Source: CBDCFV01 sp965261795 (GTDB lineage: Bacteria > Chloroflexota > Dehalococcoidia > Lucifugimonadales > UBA3495). Taken from it: a stretch of DNA of 64,000 nucleotides. Positions within the stretch are counted from its first letter, which is position 1. Every line of letters starts with the position of its first letter. The notes below the pieces were generated by a model, which searched no databases, was not told the origin of the DNA, and saw only the letters and a program-made list of their open reading frames with translations. A program made the translations under genes and the position numbers. The stretch lies in the NCBI GenBank assembly GCA_965261795.1, contig OZ253476.1:4216001-4280000 (forward strand). Reading direction: 5' to 3'. This document shows positions 31,933-40,710 of this stretch, piece by piece.

Positions 31933-33399
31933 TCATCGCCCGGTGATAGCGTAGAGTACGCCGTTACTGGATGCGATGTACATGGCGTCTCCCGCCACGA
32001 CCGGGCTTGCGGTCACTTCGCCACCGATCTCGAAGTCCCAAAGCATCTCCCCGGTAGACCGGTCCAATCCCACTATCAGGCCATCCTCAGTCCCTACAAG
32101 CACGGTCCCTCCCACCACCACCGGCGGGGCTGTAACGTCATCCCCAATATCGGCATTCCAACGCACGTCCCCGGTCATCGAGTCCAAGGCGACTACTTTG
32201 CCCTTGGTGGTAACAGAGTAGACTGAATCAGGGGTTGCCGCGACGGGCAGCAGCACTCTGCCGCCTATGTTTCGGGACCACACAGTGCCCTTCTGTACCG
32301 GTGCGGAGATTACGCCCCAAATATAGAGATTTGCCTTCCAAAAGAGAATAGTCCTTTCCAGCGGCCAACTGCGGGCAGTACGGTCGATGGCCCATACTTG
32401 GCCGTCGATAGAGGCAAAGTAGACCGAATCTCCCTGCGCCACCGGATTGCCGGCAATAGTCCGGCCTCCGCCGGCATCGTACAGCAACTGGCGCCGTCCG
32501 GTCCTTGTGCTGACGACGCTAATCCGCGAGTTTTGCGACGCGGCGGTCACTGTGCCATCGGCATAAGCCGGCGAGGCGGTAATCCAAGCGCCGGTGGCAT
32601 AGGACCACCGTTGTTCCCCGTTGGCCGCGTCCAAGGAGTACAGCTTGGTATCGGCAGACCCCAAGTACAGCGAACCATCGGCCAATACCGGTGAGGAAGT
32701 TACGGGGCTCTTTATATGGTTTTCCCAAGCCACCTCCCCGGTGGCCCGGTCCAGCGCCACAACGCGGCCGGGGCGGTTGACGGTGATTACCACGTCCTCT
32801 GTCACTATCGGTGTGGCGTTGGAGGGAAAGCCGTTCTCGTACTCCCACACCAGTCCGCCCGTTGCCGCGTCCAAACAGACCGTGCGCCCGTCGCCGGTGG
32901 CAAGATAAACGCTTTCCCCAACCACGGCCGGCGAGGTGGTCAACGGCTCCGACGTCTCAAATGTCCACGCTACCCGGCCCGGGACCGGGGCCTGGTCCGG
33001 AGAAGCCGCCGTATTCCCGAAGTCGTATCGGGAATGCGCCCAAGTGGCGGGCCCGGAGACGGCCTTGAGGTCAGTAGTGGGGGCGTCCGGCGGAAATAAA
33101 AGCGGAAACACGTCAAACCTGGTCACGGTCCACCAGACGAGAAATCCCAGTACAACGACGAGAAACCCGATCAGGTACCGGTTACGCCATATAGGCAAGT
33201 TAAGACTGCGCGGCTGACGTTCGGAGGCGGAACTTGCGACTGCGCCGGCTTCACCCAAAGAAGACCAGCAGCTATCACACCTGTTCAAGCCGCTGGAGGA
33301 GTTAGTGTGGCCGCAGACCCGGCAAACTCGGACTTGTTCCAAAAGGGGCTTCCGCTTCGAAGATGGTATAAATTGGCTGTTTCGAGTGTAGCCCCGCAC
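31933..33399 (-). CDS. membrane-anchored PQQ-type beta-propeller protein with N-terminal zinc ribbon
   Basis: About 488 residues. Two CxxC pairs (C26/C29, C41/C44) form a zinc-ribbon-like head. A membrane segment follows at about residues 75-92 (YLIGFLVVVLGFLVWW). The rest is a repeat domain with the PQQ/YVTN signature: VYLATGDGRTVCLDAATGGL, VVALDRATGEVAWE, LYSLDAANGEQRW, VVALDSMTGDVRWN and IVGLDRSTGEMLWD. This makes seven or eight blades facing outward. BamB-like scaffold or sensor roles are possible; catalytic PQQ binding is unlikely since dehydrogenase residues are not seen. The GTG at 33399 lacks a good ribosome site, so the start is uncertain. Confidence 0.8.
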   Translation of the reverse strand: MRGYTRNSQFIPSSKRKPLLEQVRVCRVCGHTNSSSGLNRCDSCWSSLGEAGAVASSASERQPRSLNLPIWRNRYLIGFLVVVLGFLVWWTVTRFDVFPLLFPPDAPTTDLKAVSGPATWAHSRYDFGNTAASPDQAPVPGRVAWTFETSEPLTTSPAVVGESVYLATGDGRTVCLDAATGGLVWEYENGFPSNATPIVTEDVVITVNRPGRVVALDRATGEVAWENHIKSPVTSSPVLADGSLYLGSADTKLYSLDAANGEQRWSYATGAWITASPAYADGTVTAASQNSRISVVSTRTGRRQLLYDAGGGRTIAGNPVAQGDSVYFASIDGQVWAIDRTARSWPLERTILFWKANLYIWGVISAPVQKGTVWSRNIGGRVLLPVAATPDSVYSVTTKGKVVALDSMTGDVRWNADIGDDVTAPPVVVGGTVLVGTEDGLIVGLDRSTGEMLWDFEIGGEVTASPVVAGDAMYIASSNGVLYAITGR

Positions 33400-34304
33400 C
33401 GAATCCGCGTCAATCGGAGGCGCTTTGGAGAGTGCGACTGAAACAAGTAGGACAGCTTTATCGAAGACGATTGAGAATCACAGGAATCGGTCTTCGAAGT
33501 GCACTGCGGCGGCTTCAAGGCATTCTTATGACACCCGCCCCTTCCCAAGCGCGGATACGTTGCTCTACCATTGTACTTGCCCTGGACGGCGCTCCTGCGG
33601 CCCGGGCTATCAAATCAGACCAAGCCGCCGGACCGGAATGGCACACAACGATACAAGACCTGGCTGATTCAAGCCAAAAACTGGGGGAAACGGCACAAAA
33701 ATAGTGCCGACATCAATAACTCCAGTTCATGCAGCAAAGCTGAATGACGCAATATGATACACAATGACACAGAAATCGAAATTTCCCGCTTGCGCGGAAA
33801 TTGAGGATGCTCTTGTCTAGACCACGTAAGGGGTATGAAAGTTGCCTGTTTTCACGGCAATGACGGTGGATCGGCGAATCAGTTCCCGCGAGTTTGCCCA
33901 TACACTGGGCCGCCACCAAGGCAAACGCATTCTAAATTTGGGGGGACGCAGGGGAACCCAAGTCCTTCGGCAACCGACACGAACTCTCCTTTGAACTGTG
34001 TCAAAATCGGTCAAGTCAAAGCCGATTAGCCCAATATTTCACCGCCAGTATCCTGCCTCAAATTAGAATGCGGTTGCCCTGGGGCCGCCGCCCGGCTGTT
34101 TGACTTGAATGTGCCGATACCCTAATATTACGCCAATCCTCAGCCGGGTGGTGTTATGGTTCAACTTGCGTAACGTTCTCCCTCAGTGGCCCGGCAGGCA
34201 TCGAGTGCAGCTACCAATAGCCCGGTTTTGCAATCACCGGGCGGCGCTATGGCCCATCTCCGGTTGATTCCCTACACGCAACCCCAAATCTTGGAGGTAT
34301 ACCT
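33400..34304. other. 905-bp intergenic region
   Basis: No convincing gene on either strand. It contains a good promoter at 34100-34128 and, closer to the downstream gene, the hairpin CCCGGT-N9-ACCGGG near 34222-34243 without a T-run, which could be an attenuator-like structure. Short frames at 33432-33704 and 33817-34014 have no coding character. Confidence 0.5.
34100..34128 (+). promoter_or_regulatory. sigma-70 promoter for the peptide-type ABC importer operon
   Basis: TTGACT (34100-34105), 17-bp spacer, TAATAT (34123-34128). Transcription would start about 170 bp upstream of the substrate-binding protein gene, leaving a long leader with a hairpin near 34222-34243. Confidence 0.5.
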
Positions 34305-36257
34305 GTGGAGTACCGTCGTTTCAAGCCATCCAGGGCGCTAATGGTCATTCCTCTCCTGGCCTTGCTGATTATCGGCTTGGCTTGTGGAGGGACCGCCGCG
34401 CCTCCAGAACCCATAGTGGTAGAGAAAGAGGTCATCAAAGAGGTGCCCAAGGAAATCATCGTCGAGAAAGAGGTCATCAAAGAGGTGCCCAAGGAAATCA
34501 TCGTCGAGAAAGAAGTGATAAAGGAAGTGGCCAAAGAGGTGGTACGGGAAGTGGAGGTGTTGGTGCAGCCCACTTTGGCCCCCATAGCGGCTCCGGCGGA
34601 ACAGGATGTTCCTGACTGGGTAGTCACCGGCAAGGGCAAACATTACAACGGCACACTCCCCTTCGTTTACGCCGTTGACCCGGGTGACTGGGACCCCCAT
34701 CATGCCACGTCAATGGGCGCGGGCATCGACGCAATCAGCCCCATGTTCAACCAGCTTGTTGAATACGACCCGGTCAACACCAGCGAAATAACCGGTGACT
34801 TGGCGCGCAGTTGGGACGTAAGCGCCGACGGTACCGTTTACACCTGGCATCTGGCCGATGCCACGTTCACCGACGGATCTCCTGTCACCGCCGAGGACGT
34901 TGTCTGGAGCCTAGACAACATGGCCGACCCCGAGGAACGCCGAGGTAGAGTCTCGGCATTGCGGCGGTTCTACGACCAGGGTCAAGCCGAAGCCATCGAC
35001 GACAAGACGGTGCGGATGACGTTAAAGTTCCCCGCTGCTACCTTCATGGCAAACCTCGCCGTCGACTGGTACAAAATCATACAGAAGTCATCGGCGGAGC
35101 AGCTTTCCCAGGACGACCGCAGTTGCTGCCCCAACAACCTGGTTGGGTCGGGTCCTTGGCTTTTCAAGGAATGGAAGAGGGGCGAAGGCTACAGTTATGA
35201 AAGGAACCCCAATTACTTCAAAGAGGGACGTCCCTTCTTCGACGGCATGGAAGTGTTCCAGGTCGACGAACCGTCCAGATACTTGGCCGCCCTGCAAACG
35301 GGGCAGGTCATGGGTACCCACGCCCATTCCGCCCGCTATGACCCTAACGACATGCTAGAGGTAGAACTTGCAACCGGCGGCAAGATGCGAGCCGCGATTA
35401 TCCCGGCGGTTGGGCAGATGAGCGTCTACCTTAGAACAAACCAGCCACCCTTCGATGACCCCATGATGAGGCGGGCGGTCTACCTGGCAGTTGACAGAAA
35501 GACCGCGATGGAAACCGCTGTGCCCGGCTTTGCCGAATTGGGCAGTTTCTTCCTGCCCGGGTATGCGGAAGACACGTCTGAATTGGTCAAGCGTCCCGGC
35601 TACCGCTACGTCGACGCCGCGGGCACCCCACTTACCAACATCTTCGAGGCGGGTGCGCGCAAAGACCCGGCTGACATCGAAGAGGCCAAGCGCTTAGTAC
35701 AGGAAGCGGGATACGGTGATGGCCTGTCCATTAACCTGATGACCGGCAAATCAAAGGTCATCTTGACGGCGACGGAGCTCATAGTAGAGCAACTGCGGGA
35801 GATAGGCATCGACATCACGTTGCAGATCGCTACCGGCGGCGGGCAAGCCACTGCCGACAAATTGGCGGGCAAGCAAGCCATGCAGACCGGCGGCGGGGGT
35901 CTCAGTATCCGCGAGTCGGAGGGTATAGTAGACCTGTTCTACGACGTCAACATCACTCGAAACCCCTTCAACTGGGCTGATTCGAGATTCACCGAGTTGC
36001 TGGAGGCCCAAACGTCCGAGTTGGACCCGGAAAAGCGCCGGCAAATGTACACGGAAATGGAAGGCATCCTTCATCAAGGCACCGCCCACAACTTCCCGGT
36101 CTTCTGGTACACCAGGTCTGCCGCCGTGGACTACAGGATCGTGAATTACCAACGCCACTTCAACTATCACACTGTGCTTAAGAGGGACCATATATGGTTT
36201 GACCCGGACATGAAGGTGGAGGACGCGATCCGGTTAAGGCCGGATGTAAATAGATAG
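34305..36257 (+). CDS. ABC transporter substrate-binding lipoprotein, family 5
   Basis: A 650-residue lipoprotein with a GTG start behind TTGGAGG. The signal is LMVIPLLALLIIGLACGG with the lipobox GLAC. Residues about 36-85 are a Val/Glu/Lys/Ile repeat (VEKEVIKEVPKEII units), probably a rigid or coiled spacer lifting the binding domain off the membrane. The SBP family 5 domain follows: LARSWDVSADGTVYTWHLAD, TFTDGSPVTAEDVVWSLDN, VGSGPWLFKEW and the late NPFNWADSRFTELLEAQTSE. It binds peptides or related solutes for the two permeases downstream (39 and 24 bp gaps). Confidence 0.93.
   Translation: MEYRRFKPSRALMVIPLLALLIIGLACGGTAAPPEPIVVEKEVIKEVPKEIIVEKEVIKEVPKEIIVEKEVIKEVAKEVVREVEVLVQPTLAPIAAPAEQDVPDWVVTGKGKHYNGTLPFVYAVDPGDWDPHHATSMGAGIDAISPMFNQLVEYDPVNTSEITGDLARSWDVSADGTVYTWHLADATFTDGSPVTAEDVVWSLDNMADPEERRGRVSALRRFYDQGQAEAIDDKTVRMTLKFPAATFMANLAVDWYKIIQKSSAEQLSQDDRSCCPNNLVGSGPWLFKEWKRGEGYSYERNPNYFKEGRPFFDGMEVFQVDEPSRYLAALQTGQVMGTHAHSARYDPNDMLEVELATGGKMRAAIIPAVGQMSVYLRTNQPPFDDPMMRRAVYLAVDRKTAMETAVPGFAELGSFFLPGYAEDTSELVKRPGYRYVDAAGTPLTNIFEAGARKDPADIEEAKRLVQEAGYGDGLSINLMTGKSKVILTATELIVEQLREIGIDITLQIATGGGQATADKLAGKQAMQTGGGGLSIRESEGIVDLFYDVNITRNPFNWADSRFTELLEAQTSELDPEKRRQMYTEMEGILHQGTAHNFPVFWYTRSAAVDYRIVNYQRHFNYHTVLKRDHIWFDPDMKVEDAIRLRPDVNR
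34422..34505. repeat. two exact 42-bp tandem repeats encoding the lipoprotein spacer
   Basis: The unit starting GAGAAAGAGGTCATCAAAGA occurs at 34422-34463 and 34464-34505. A diverged third unit follows from 34506. Each encodes 14 residues of the Glu/Lys/Val spacer. Unit number can change by slippage without losing frame. Confidence 0.88.
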
Positions 36258-36296
36258 CCTCGTGCCTGCTATCCCTGCGCCGTTCAGGAGAAACGT

Positions 36297-37256
36297 TTGA
36301 AGGCATACGCCGTAAAGAGGGTGCTGCTCTTTCTGCCGACTATAGTCCTTACCACAATCGTGGTATTCGGGCTGTTCTGGATCGTGCCGGGGGACGTGGC
36401 TACCCTTATTCTGGTGGGCGCGGACGGCGAGGACACGGCCACCATTGAGGACATTGAAAAATTACGGCAGGAACTGGGCCTGGACCGGCCCATACACGTG
36501 CAGTACGGCGAATGGTTGTGGAACGTGCTTCGCGGAGATTTGGGTACATCCCTCTGGTACCGCGTCCCGGTTACGGAGGAGCTAAGGGGCCGCTTTCTGG
36601 TTACCTTTGAGCTTTCGGTGATGGCCATCATCATGGCCTTCATCGTGGGAGTGCCATTAGGGGTTATCTCTGCGGTGAAACAGGACACCGCCATGGACTA
36701 CGCCAGCCGGGTGTTCGCGCTGATCGGGGTGGCCATGCCCAATTTCTGGCTGGGAGTTTTGATCATCTATGGACTGGCCTACTGGGCGGGCTGGTTGCCT
36801 CCTCTGGGGTATGCCTCGCTGTGGGATGACCCTTTGCTTAACCTGCAACAGTTGGTGTTCCCGGCCATGGTCCTCTCCTTCTCCAACCTCGGCTTGACCG
36901 CCAGGGTCACCCGGTCTTCCATGTTGGAAGTGCTGCGGGAGGACTACGTCCGGACCGCCCGTGCCAAGGGGTTGCAAGAGTTGGTCGTTCTTGGGCGTCA
37001 CACGCTCAAGAACGCCCTCCTGCCCGTCATAACGATTTCCGGTTACCAGTTCGCCGGTCTTCTCGGCGGTGTGATCATCATCGAATCAATCTTCGTGGTG
37101 CCGGGCGTCGGGTCCTGGACGATCCAGAGTATTCATCATCGCGACTTTGTGGTGCTCCAGGGCGTGATAGTCCTGGTGGCGGTGGTCATCTTGACCTTGA
37201 ACCTGATTATTGACCTTTTTTACGGTATCCTGGATCCCAGGATACGCTACCAATAA
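36297..37256 (+). CDS. ABC transporter permease (DppB/OppB type)
   Basis: A 319-residue inner-membrane permease with a TTG start after AGGAGAAACG. It has about six membrane segments and the inner-membrane signature of BPD permeases: RVTRSSMLEVLREDYVRTARAKGLQELVVLGRHTLKNALLPV, here in two parts, which contains the EAA-like loop that contacts the ATPase. The first periplasmic loop (DLGTSLWYRVPV) is typical of DppB. It pairs with the DppC-type gene that follows 24 bp later. The ATPase genes are not in the window. Confidence 0.95.
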   Translation: MKAYAVKRVLLFLPTIVLTTIVVFGLFWIVPGDVATLILVGADGEDTATIEDIEKLRQELGLDRPIHVQYGEWLWNVLRGDLGTSLWYRVPVTEELRGRFLVTFELSVMAIIMAFIVGVPLGVISAVKQDTAMDYASRVFALIGVAMPNFWLGVLIIYGLAYWAGWLPPLGYASLWDDPLLNLQQLVFPAMVLSFSNLGLTARVTRSSMLEVLREDYVRTARAKGLQELVVLGRHTLKNALLPVITISGYQFAGLLGGVIIIESIFVVPGVGSWTIQSIHHRDFVVLQGVIVLVAVVILTLNLIIDLFYGILDPRIRYQ

Positions 37257-37280
37257 GGAAACCTCGCAACGAAGGGCCAG

Positions 37281-38195
37281 ATGGCAGAAATCCAGACAGC
37301 AGAACAGCAAGACCGGCTGACACCGGACCGGGGCCGGTGGGGCCAGGTTATTCAGCCGGTTAAAGCTGCCGTCCGCTTTGGAAGGCGCAAGCCCTTGGGC
37401 GCTGTCGGAGGCATCATCGTCCTGGCATTGATCCTGATGGCCGCTTTGGCGCCGATCATAGCTCCTTACGACTACCGCGAAGCACATCCGGAAGTGGTGC
37501 ATGATCCTCCAAGTAATGCGTTCATCCTGGGGACCGATCATCTGGGCCGGGACGTGTTGAGCCGGGTAATGAAAGGCGCCCAGATTTCCCTGTACGTGGG
37601 GTTGGGCAGCGTTGTGATAGGCATTACCGCCGCTTTCGTCATATCGGTAGCCAGCACCTACACCGCCGGCCTTGTCGACCTCTCGTTGCAACGCTTGGTA
37701 GACTCCTTGATGGCGCTGCCGGGTCTCATCATCGCCTTGGCCATCATAGCCGTACTGGGGGCGTCCCTGAACAACGTGATCGTGGCCATTGTGATCGGCA
37801 TGTTCGCGCCGGTGGTGCGCACCGTACGCTCCCAAGTGTTGAGCCTTAAAGAATCGGACTACGTATTGGCGGCCAGGGCCATCGGGGCCTCTTCCAATCG
37901 TATAGTGTTCCGCCACATAGCACCCAACTGCTTCGCAATTTACTTGGTGTTGGCAACCTTTTACTTGGGGACAGCCATCATCATTGAAGCATCTCTCAGC
38001 TTTCTTGGGGTAGGGTCCCCGCCGCACATCCCCAGTTGGGGCGGGATGCTCAGCCGCGCCGCATCGGAGCGCCTTCAGACAGCGCCCTGGGTGGCGATAT
38101 TCCCCGGCTTGTGCATATTCATCGTGGTGCTGGGCTTCAACCTGTTGGGAGACGCATTGAGAGACGTATTTGACCCCAAGCTCCGGGGCCGTTAA
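37281..38195 (+). CDS. ABC transporter permease (DppC/OppC type)
   Basis: A 304-residue permease. The N-terminus carries the OppC-like cytoplasmic helix (VRFGRRKPLGAVGGIIVLALI). The motif LGTDHLGRDVLSRVMKGAQISL is the hallmark of DppC. The EAA-type loop is VRSQVLSLKESDYVLAARAIGASSNRIVFRH, read in segments. The C-terminal NLLGDALRDVFDPKLRGR is also standard. It forms the membrane channel with the DppB-type subunit. The last codon overlaps the stop of the converging gene at 38192 by 4 bp. Confidence 0.95.
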   Translation: MAEIQTAEQQDRLTPDRGRWGQVIQPVKAAVRFGRRKPLGAVGGIIVLALILMAALAPIIAPYDYREAHPEVVHDPPSNAFILGTDHLGRDVLSRVMKGAQISLYVGLGSVVIGITAAFVISVASTYTAGLVDLSLQRLVDSLMALPGLIIALAIIAVLGASLNNVIVAIVIGMFAPVVRTVRSQVLSLKESDYVLAARAIGASSNRIVFRHIAPNCFAIYLVLATFYLGTAIIIEASLSFLGVGSPPHIPSWGGMLSRAASERLQTAPWVAIFPGLCIFIVVLGFNLLGDALRDVFDPKLRGR

Positions 38196-38530
38196 CTCAA
38201 AACGATTCCCAAAAGCAACACTACCGCCGCGATCACCAGCACCAACCATAGCCACCGGCGGCTCCCGTTAGCCGGGGCGTCCATCTCACCTTCCAAGGGT
38301 TGAGGCAGACCCAAAACTCTCCTAGCACGGGCCTCATCATTCTCGTAGACGCAGAGATCGTGAGGGAGATTGTAGGCCGACCCCCAAAGGCCGGGACCTC
38401 CCCGCAAAGAGCGGATGATGCACGGGATACCCGATTGCCAAAGGCGTTGTTCGGCCATACGCGCCATAGGCTCGTTGTCGTAAACGGTCAGGCGCACTTG
38501 TTTTCTGCTATTTTGATTGGTCTCGGCCAT
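38192..38530 (-). CDS. DUF2007-like protein with C-terminal membrane anchor
   Basis: A 112-residue protein. The first 80 residues resemble the DUF2007 putative signal-transducing domain: VRLTVYDNEPMARMAEQRLW, SGIPCIIRSL, LCVYENDEARARRVLGL. One membrane segment follows (WLWLVLVIAAVVLLLGIVLS). DUF2007 is a small ferredoxin-like alpha/beta domain of unknown role, often fused to zinc ribbons or membrane anchors. It converges on the permease operon with a 4-bp overlap. Confidence 0.7.
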   Translation of the reverse strand: MAETNQNSRKQVRLTVYDNEPMARMAEQRLWQSGIPCIIRSLRGGPGLWGSAYNLPHDLCVYENDEARARRVLGLPQPLEGEMDAPANGSRRWLWLVLVIAAVVLLLGIVLS

Positions 38531-38772
38531 CTAAACGTCTACCCCGTAGCTACGCACAAATGTAACGTAGCCGACCAGATTTATTGTGTTGCTCATTTTA
38601 CCCATTTCGTCAGTAGCCCTTCCACCTTAACCTTCCCCACAGTGGTCACGGCTCCGCAGCCAATCGAAAAACTTCAGCAACCAAAAGGGCAATCGCATTT
38701 TGGCCAACCGTAGCTGCATAGCAAACGCTGTTACAATCGTGACGAAGCCTTGGCTGGCGTGACGAAGCCGGA

Positions 38773-38819
38773 TTGTAGGGGCAACCCTCGTGGTTGTCCT
38801 GGCTGGCTGCCCCTACAAC
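38773..38819. repeat. palindromic repeat, GGGGCAACC family
   Basis: TTGTAGGGGCA and TGCCCCTACAA form an 11-bp stem, enclosing a smaller CAACCnnnGGTTG hairpin. Related sequences occur at about 41198-41222 and 50641-50664. Together they define a dispersed intergenic repeat in this genome. There is no T-run, so a terminator role is unlikely. Confidence 0.6.
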
Positions 38820-38922
38820 CTTGACCCGTTCGTGACCCATTAAAGTGCGATTGCCCTGCCCAACCAAAATTTAAGGGTGTACCCAAGTAGCAGGCGTGGT
38901 ACAATAACACCTGCGCCAACAG

Positions 38923-39009
38923 GCCGAGGTGGTGGAATTGGTAGACACGCGGTCTTGAGGGGGCCGTGGGCGTATGCCTGTGTGGGTTCAAATCCCGCCC
39001 TCGGCACCA
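38923..39009 (+). tRNA. tRNA-Leu (anticodon GAG)
   Basis: Acceptor GCCGAGG pairs with CCTCGGC, then A and an encoded CCA. The anticodon arm CGGTC-TTGAGGG-GGCCG gives GAG, reading CUC/CUU. A long variable arm (TGGGCGTATGCCTG region) confirms a class II tRNA. The T loop is GTTCAAATC. Confidence 0.95.
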
Positions 39010-39038
39010 ATCCGGCGTACCTCACAAACCTCAATTGG

Positions 39039-39115
39039 GGCGACGTAGCCAAGTGGACTAAGGCGGAGGTCTGCAAAACCTCTATTCGGCGGTTCGAATC
39101 CGCCCGTCGCCTCCA
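39039..39115 (+). tRNA. tRNA-Cys (anticodon GCA)
   Basis: GGCGACG pairs with CGTCGCC, followed by T and an encoded CCA. The anticodon arm GAGGT-CTGCAAA-ACCTC gives GCA. The T arm is GGCGGTTCGAATCCGCC. It lies 29 bp downstream of tRNA-Leu, so the two are probably processed from one transcript. Confidence 0.96.
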
Positions 39116-39349
39116 ACCCCACAGTTCGTCGCTGAACTCCTCTGATTTTGTAAAGTTTCCGGACGTCTACGTCCGGCTGGTCGGAAATCCTCAGTTCAGA
39201 CTGTCAAGCCCCCTTAAAGGCGAGAGCGGTTCCTACTGCGTCGCACCAGATTAGACATACGAGTAATATACTTGGCTGTTGATTCGAAATAGGGTCGCCG
39301 ATGCGATGTGGAAGTACAGCACGGAAGCTCCACCGGGTTAGAGGGTCAC

Positions 39350-39787
39350 ATGAACAGGGTTTGGATTGTGGTCGCGGCGTTGGCGGGTGGTGTCCTATTG
39401 ATAGTTGGTATTCTTATTGGCAGTATCCAAGGTCTGACTGAAGAGGACGTTCGGCGCATCGTCCAGGAAGACGCAATTTCGGGACCTCGAGGTGAAGTCG
39501 GGCCACAAGGCCCTCTTGGACCACCAGGCCTTGGAGTCGATGTAATTTCATGGCCAACGCCATCTGCCGTTGAAATCGTTGAGAAAGCAGTATTCCCGTT
39601 TTCAGGCCCCACATATGCCGATTGCGTCGTCATGGGCATCGAAGTGAGTGTGCTGAAAAGCAAATTCCCGGGCATCCAAGACGCCGAGATTGTGGAAATC
39701 CTTGGCAACCGTCGTGGGCTAACTCATGCAAAGATGTTGAAACACGGCCACAAGTGCACCGAGGTATTGAAAAGGTTACAGGATTGA
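39350..39787 (+). CDS. small membrane-anchored protein with a collagen-like Gly-X-Y stretch
   Basis: A 145-residue protein from the ATG at 39350 (GAGGG upstream; the frame is open to 39308). Residues about 3-26 are a membrane segment. The segment GPRGEVGPQGPLGPPGLG (residues 45-62) is six Gly-X-Y triplets, a short collagen-like motif. A conserved-looking C-terminal region follows (DCVVMGIEVSVLKSKFPGIQ, ILGNRRGLTHAKM). Short collagen-like runs are found in many bacterial surface proteins, where they may trimerise. I recognise no family for the C-terminal part. Confidence 0.65.
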   Translation: MNRVWIVVAALAGGVLLIVGILIGSIQGLTEEDVRRIVQEDAISGPRGEVGPQGPLGPPGLGVDVISWPTPSAVEIVEKAVFPFSGPTYADCVVMGIEVSVLKSKFPGIQDAEIVEILGNRRGLTHAKMLKHGHKCTEVLKRLQD

Positions 39788-39803
39788 ATGATGGAGAGCC
39801 ACG

Positions 39804-39983
39804 ATGCCAAAAGTCGATAAATCAATACTGGACATGGTCTAAGTCCTGTTTGACCGTTACGAGCAGGAAATGCGGGAGTCAAACTATACGCAGGAATCCA
39901 AGGGGGTACAGCTCGCCTACACGATGCAATTCGTCCAGTGGTTGGCCGGCGAATATTCTTCTGGTGATTTCGAGGGATGGTGA
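39804..39983 (+). pseudogene. small ORF interrupted by an in-frame TAA
   Basis: ATG at 39804 opens MPKVDKSILDMV, then TAA at 39840-39842, and the same frame continues VLFDRYEQEMRESNYTQESK and GVQLAYTMQFVQWLAGEYSS to TGA at 39981-39983. The two parts form a sensible 59-residue helical protein. It lies between two small envelope-protein genes. Either the gene is dead, or translation starts downstream at ATG 39868 or so. No family is recognised. Confidence 0.4.
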
Positions 39984-39989
39984 TTCCCA

Positions 39990-40424
39990 ATGACAATAAA
40001 CCTGAGGAGTACGAAGTTCGCCCGACTGACAACCACCGGGGTAATGCTACTGGTATTGGCGTGCGGTGCCATCACCATCAGAATCGACACCGAGGTGAGG
40101 GACGAAACTGAAATAAAGCACAATATTGAAATGGAGGCATCCGGTCCGGTTGCCATGCTGGTGGCTGAAGAATGGGATCCGAATGAATTCGACGACTTTG
40201 ACGGACATTGCAACGCACATATAAATGTGAGTGAAGACGAATGGTGGACAATGATTCGTGACATTGTGCTTGAAATGAACCAACCACGAGCAGGGATTCT
40301 CATTACCAAATCACCATATGGTATCCACAGGCTAACGGAGATGGAAGCAGTTCACTTTGGAGACGTGGAGCCGCCAGAGGATATCGATATTCCAGTATTG
40401 GGATTTGTCAAACCTACCGCCTGA
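39990..40424 (+). CDS. small lipoprotein, function unknown
   Basis: A 144-residue protein. The N-terminal signal ends in the lipobox LVLAC, so C25 should be lipidated. The mature part is acidic (EVRDETEIKHNIEMEASGPV, WDPNEFDDFDGHCNAH) with one Cys-His pair, and no known domain is evident. It follows the broken small ORF by 6 bp. With the neighbours at 39350 and 40504 it forms a set of small envelope proteins on one strand. Confidence 0.6.
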   Translation: MTINLRSTKFARLTTTGVMLLVLACGAITIRIDTEVRDETEIKHNIEMEASGPVAMLVAEEWDPNEFDDFDGHCNAHINVSEDEWWTMIRDIVLEMNQPRAGILITKSPYGIHRLTEMEAVHFGDVEPPEDIDIPVLGFVKPTA

Positions 40425-40503
40425 CGACGATCACCAGCACCCGGTCTTTGGCCAAGGGACCACGAGAAGACCACGCAGAACTTTCTCAAGGGAAAGACGG
40501 ACT

Positions 40504-40710
40504 ATGGGAGGGCAGAATGGCGCCGAGTTCGGCAAAGCATTGGTTGTTGCAGGAGTTGCGTTGTTCTTGTCCATCGTCACAACCAATCTATTGATGATGG
40601 CACTTGTCACTGGCGGTGGTCTGACGGCCAATCCACTCATTATGCCGGGGTTGGTCGTTTTATCCATTGGACTCATTCTTTTCGGAGCATGGAACTGGGT
40701 CAAGAGATAG
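40504..40710 (+). CDS. small two-helix membrane protein
   Basis: A 68-residue protein from the ATG at 40504, with AAGGGAAAG upstream. Two membrane segments: ALVVAGVALFLSIVTTNLLM and IMPGLVVLSIGLILFGAWN. The frame is open further upstream but that part is Arg-rich and noncoding in character. No family is recognised. Confidence 0.5.
   Translation: MGGQNGAEFGKALVVAGVALFLSIVTTNLLMMALVTGGGLTANPLIMPGLVVLSIGLILFGAWNWVKR

Noticed and set aside
34422..34545. Possible CRISPR or regulatory array from the 42-bp repeats
   Set aside because: The repeats are contiguous, in frame and encode the lipoprotein spacer. There are no unique spacers.
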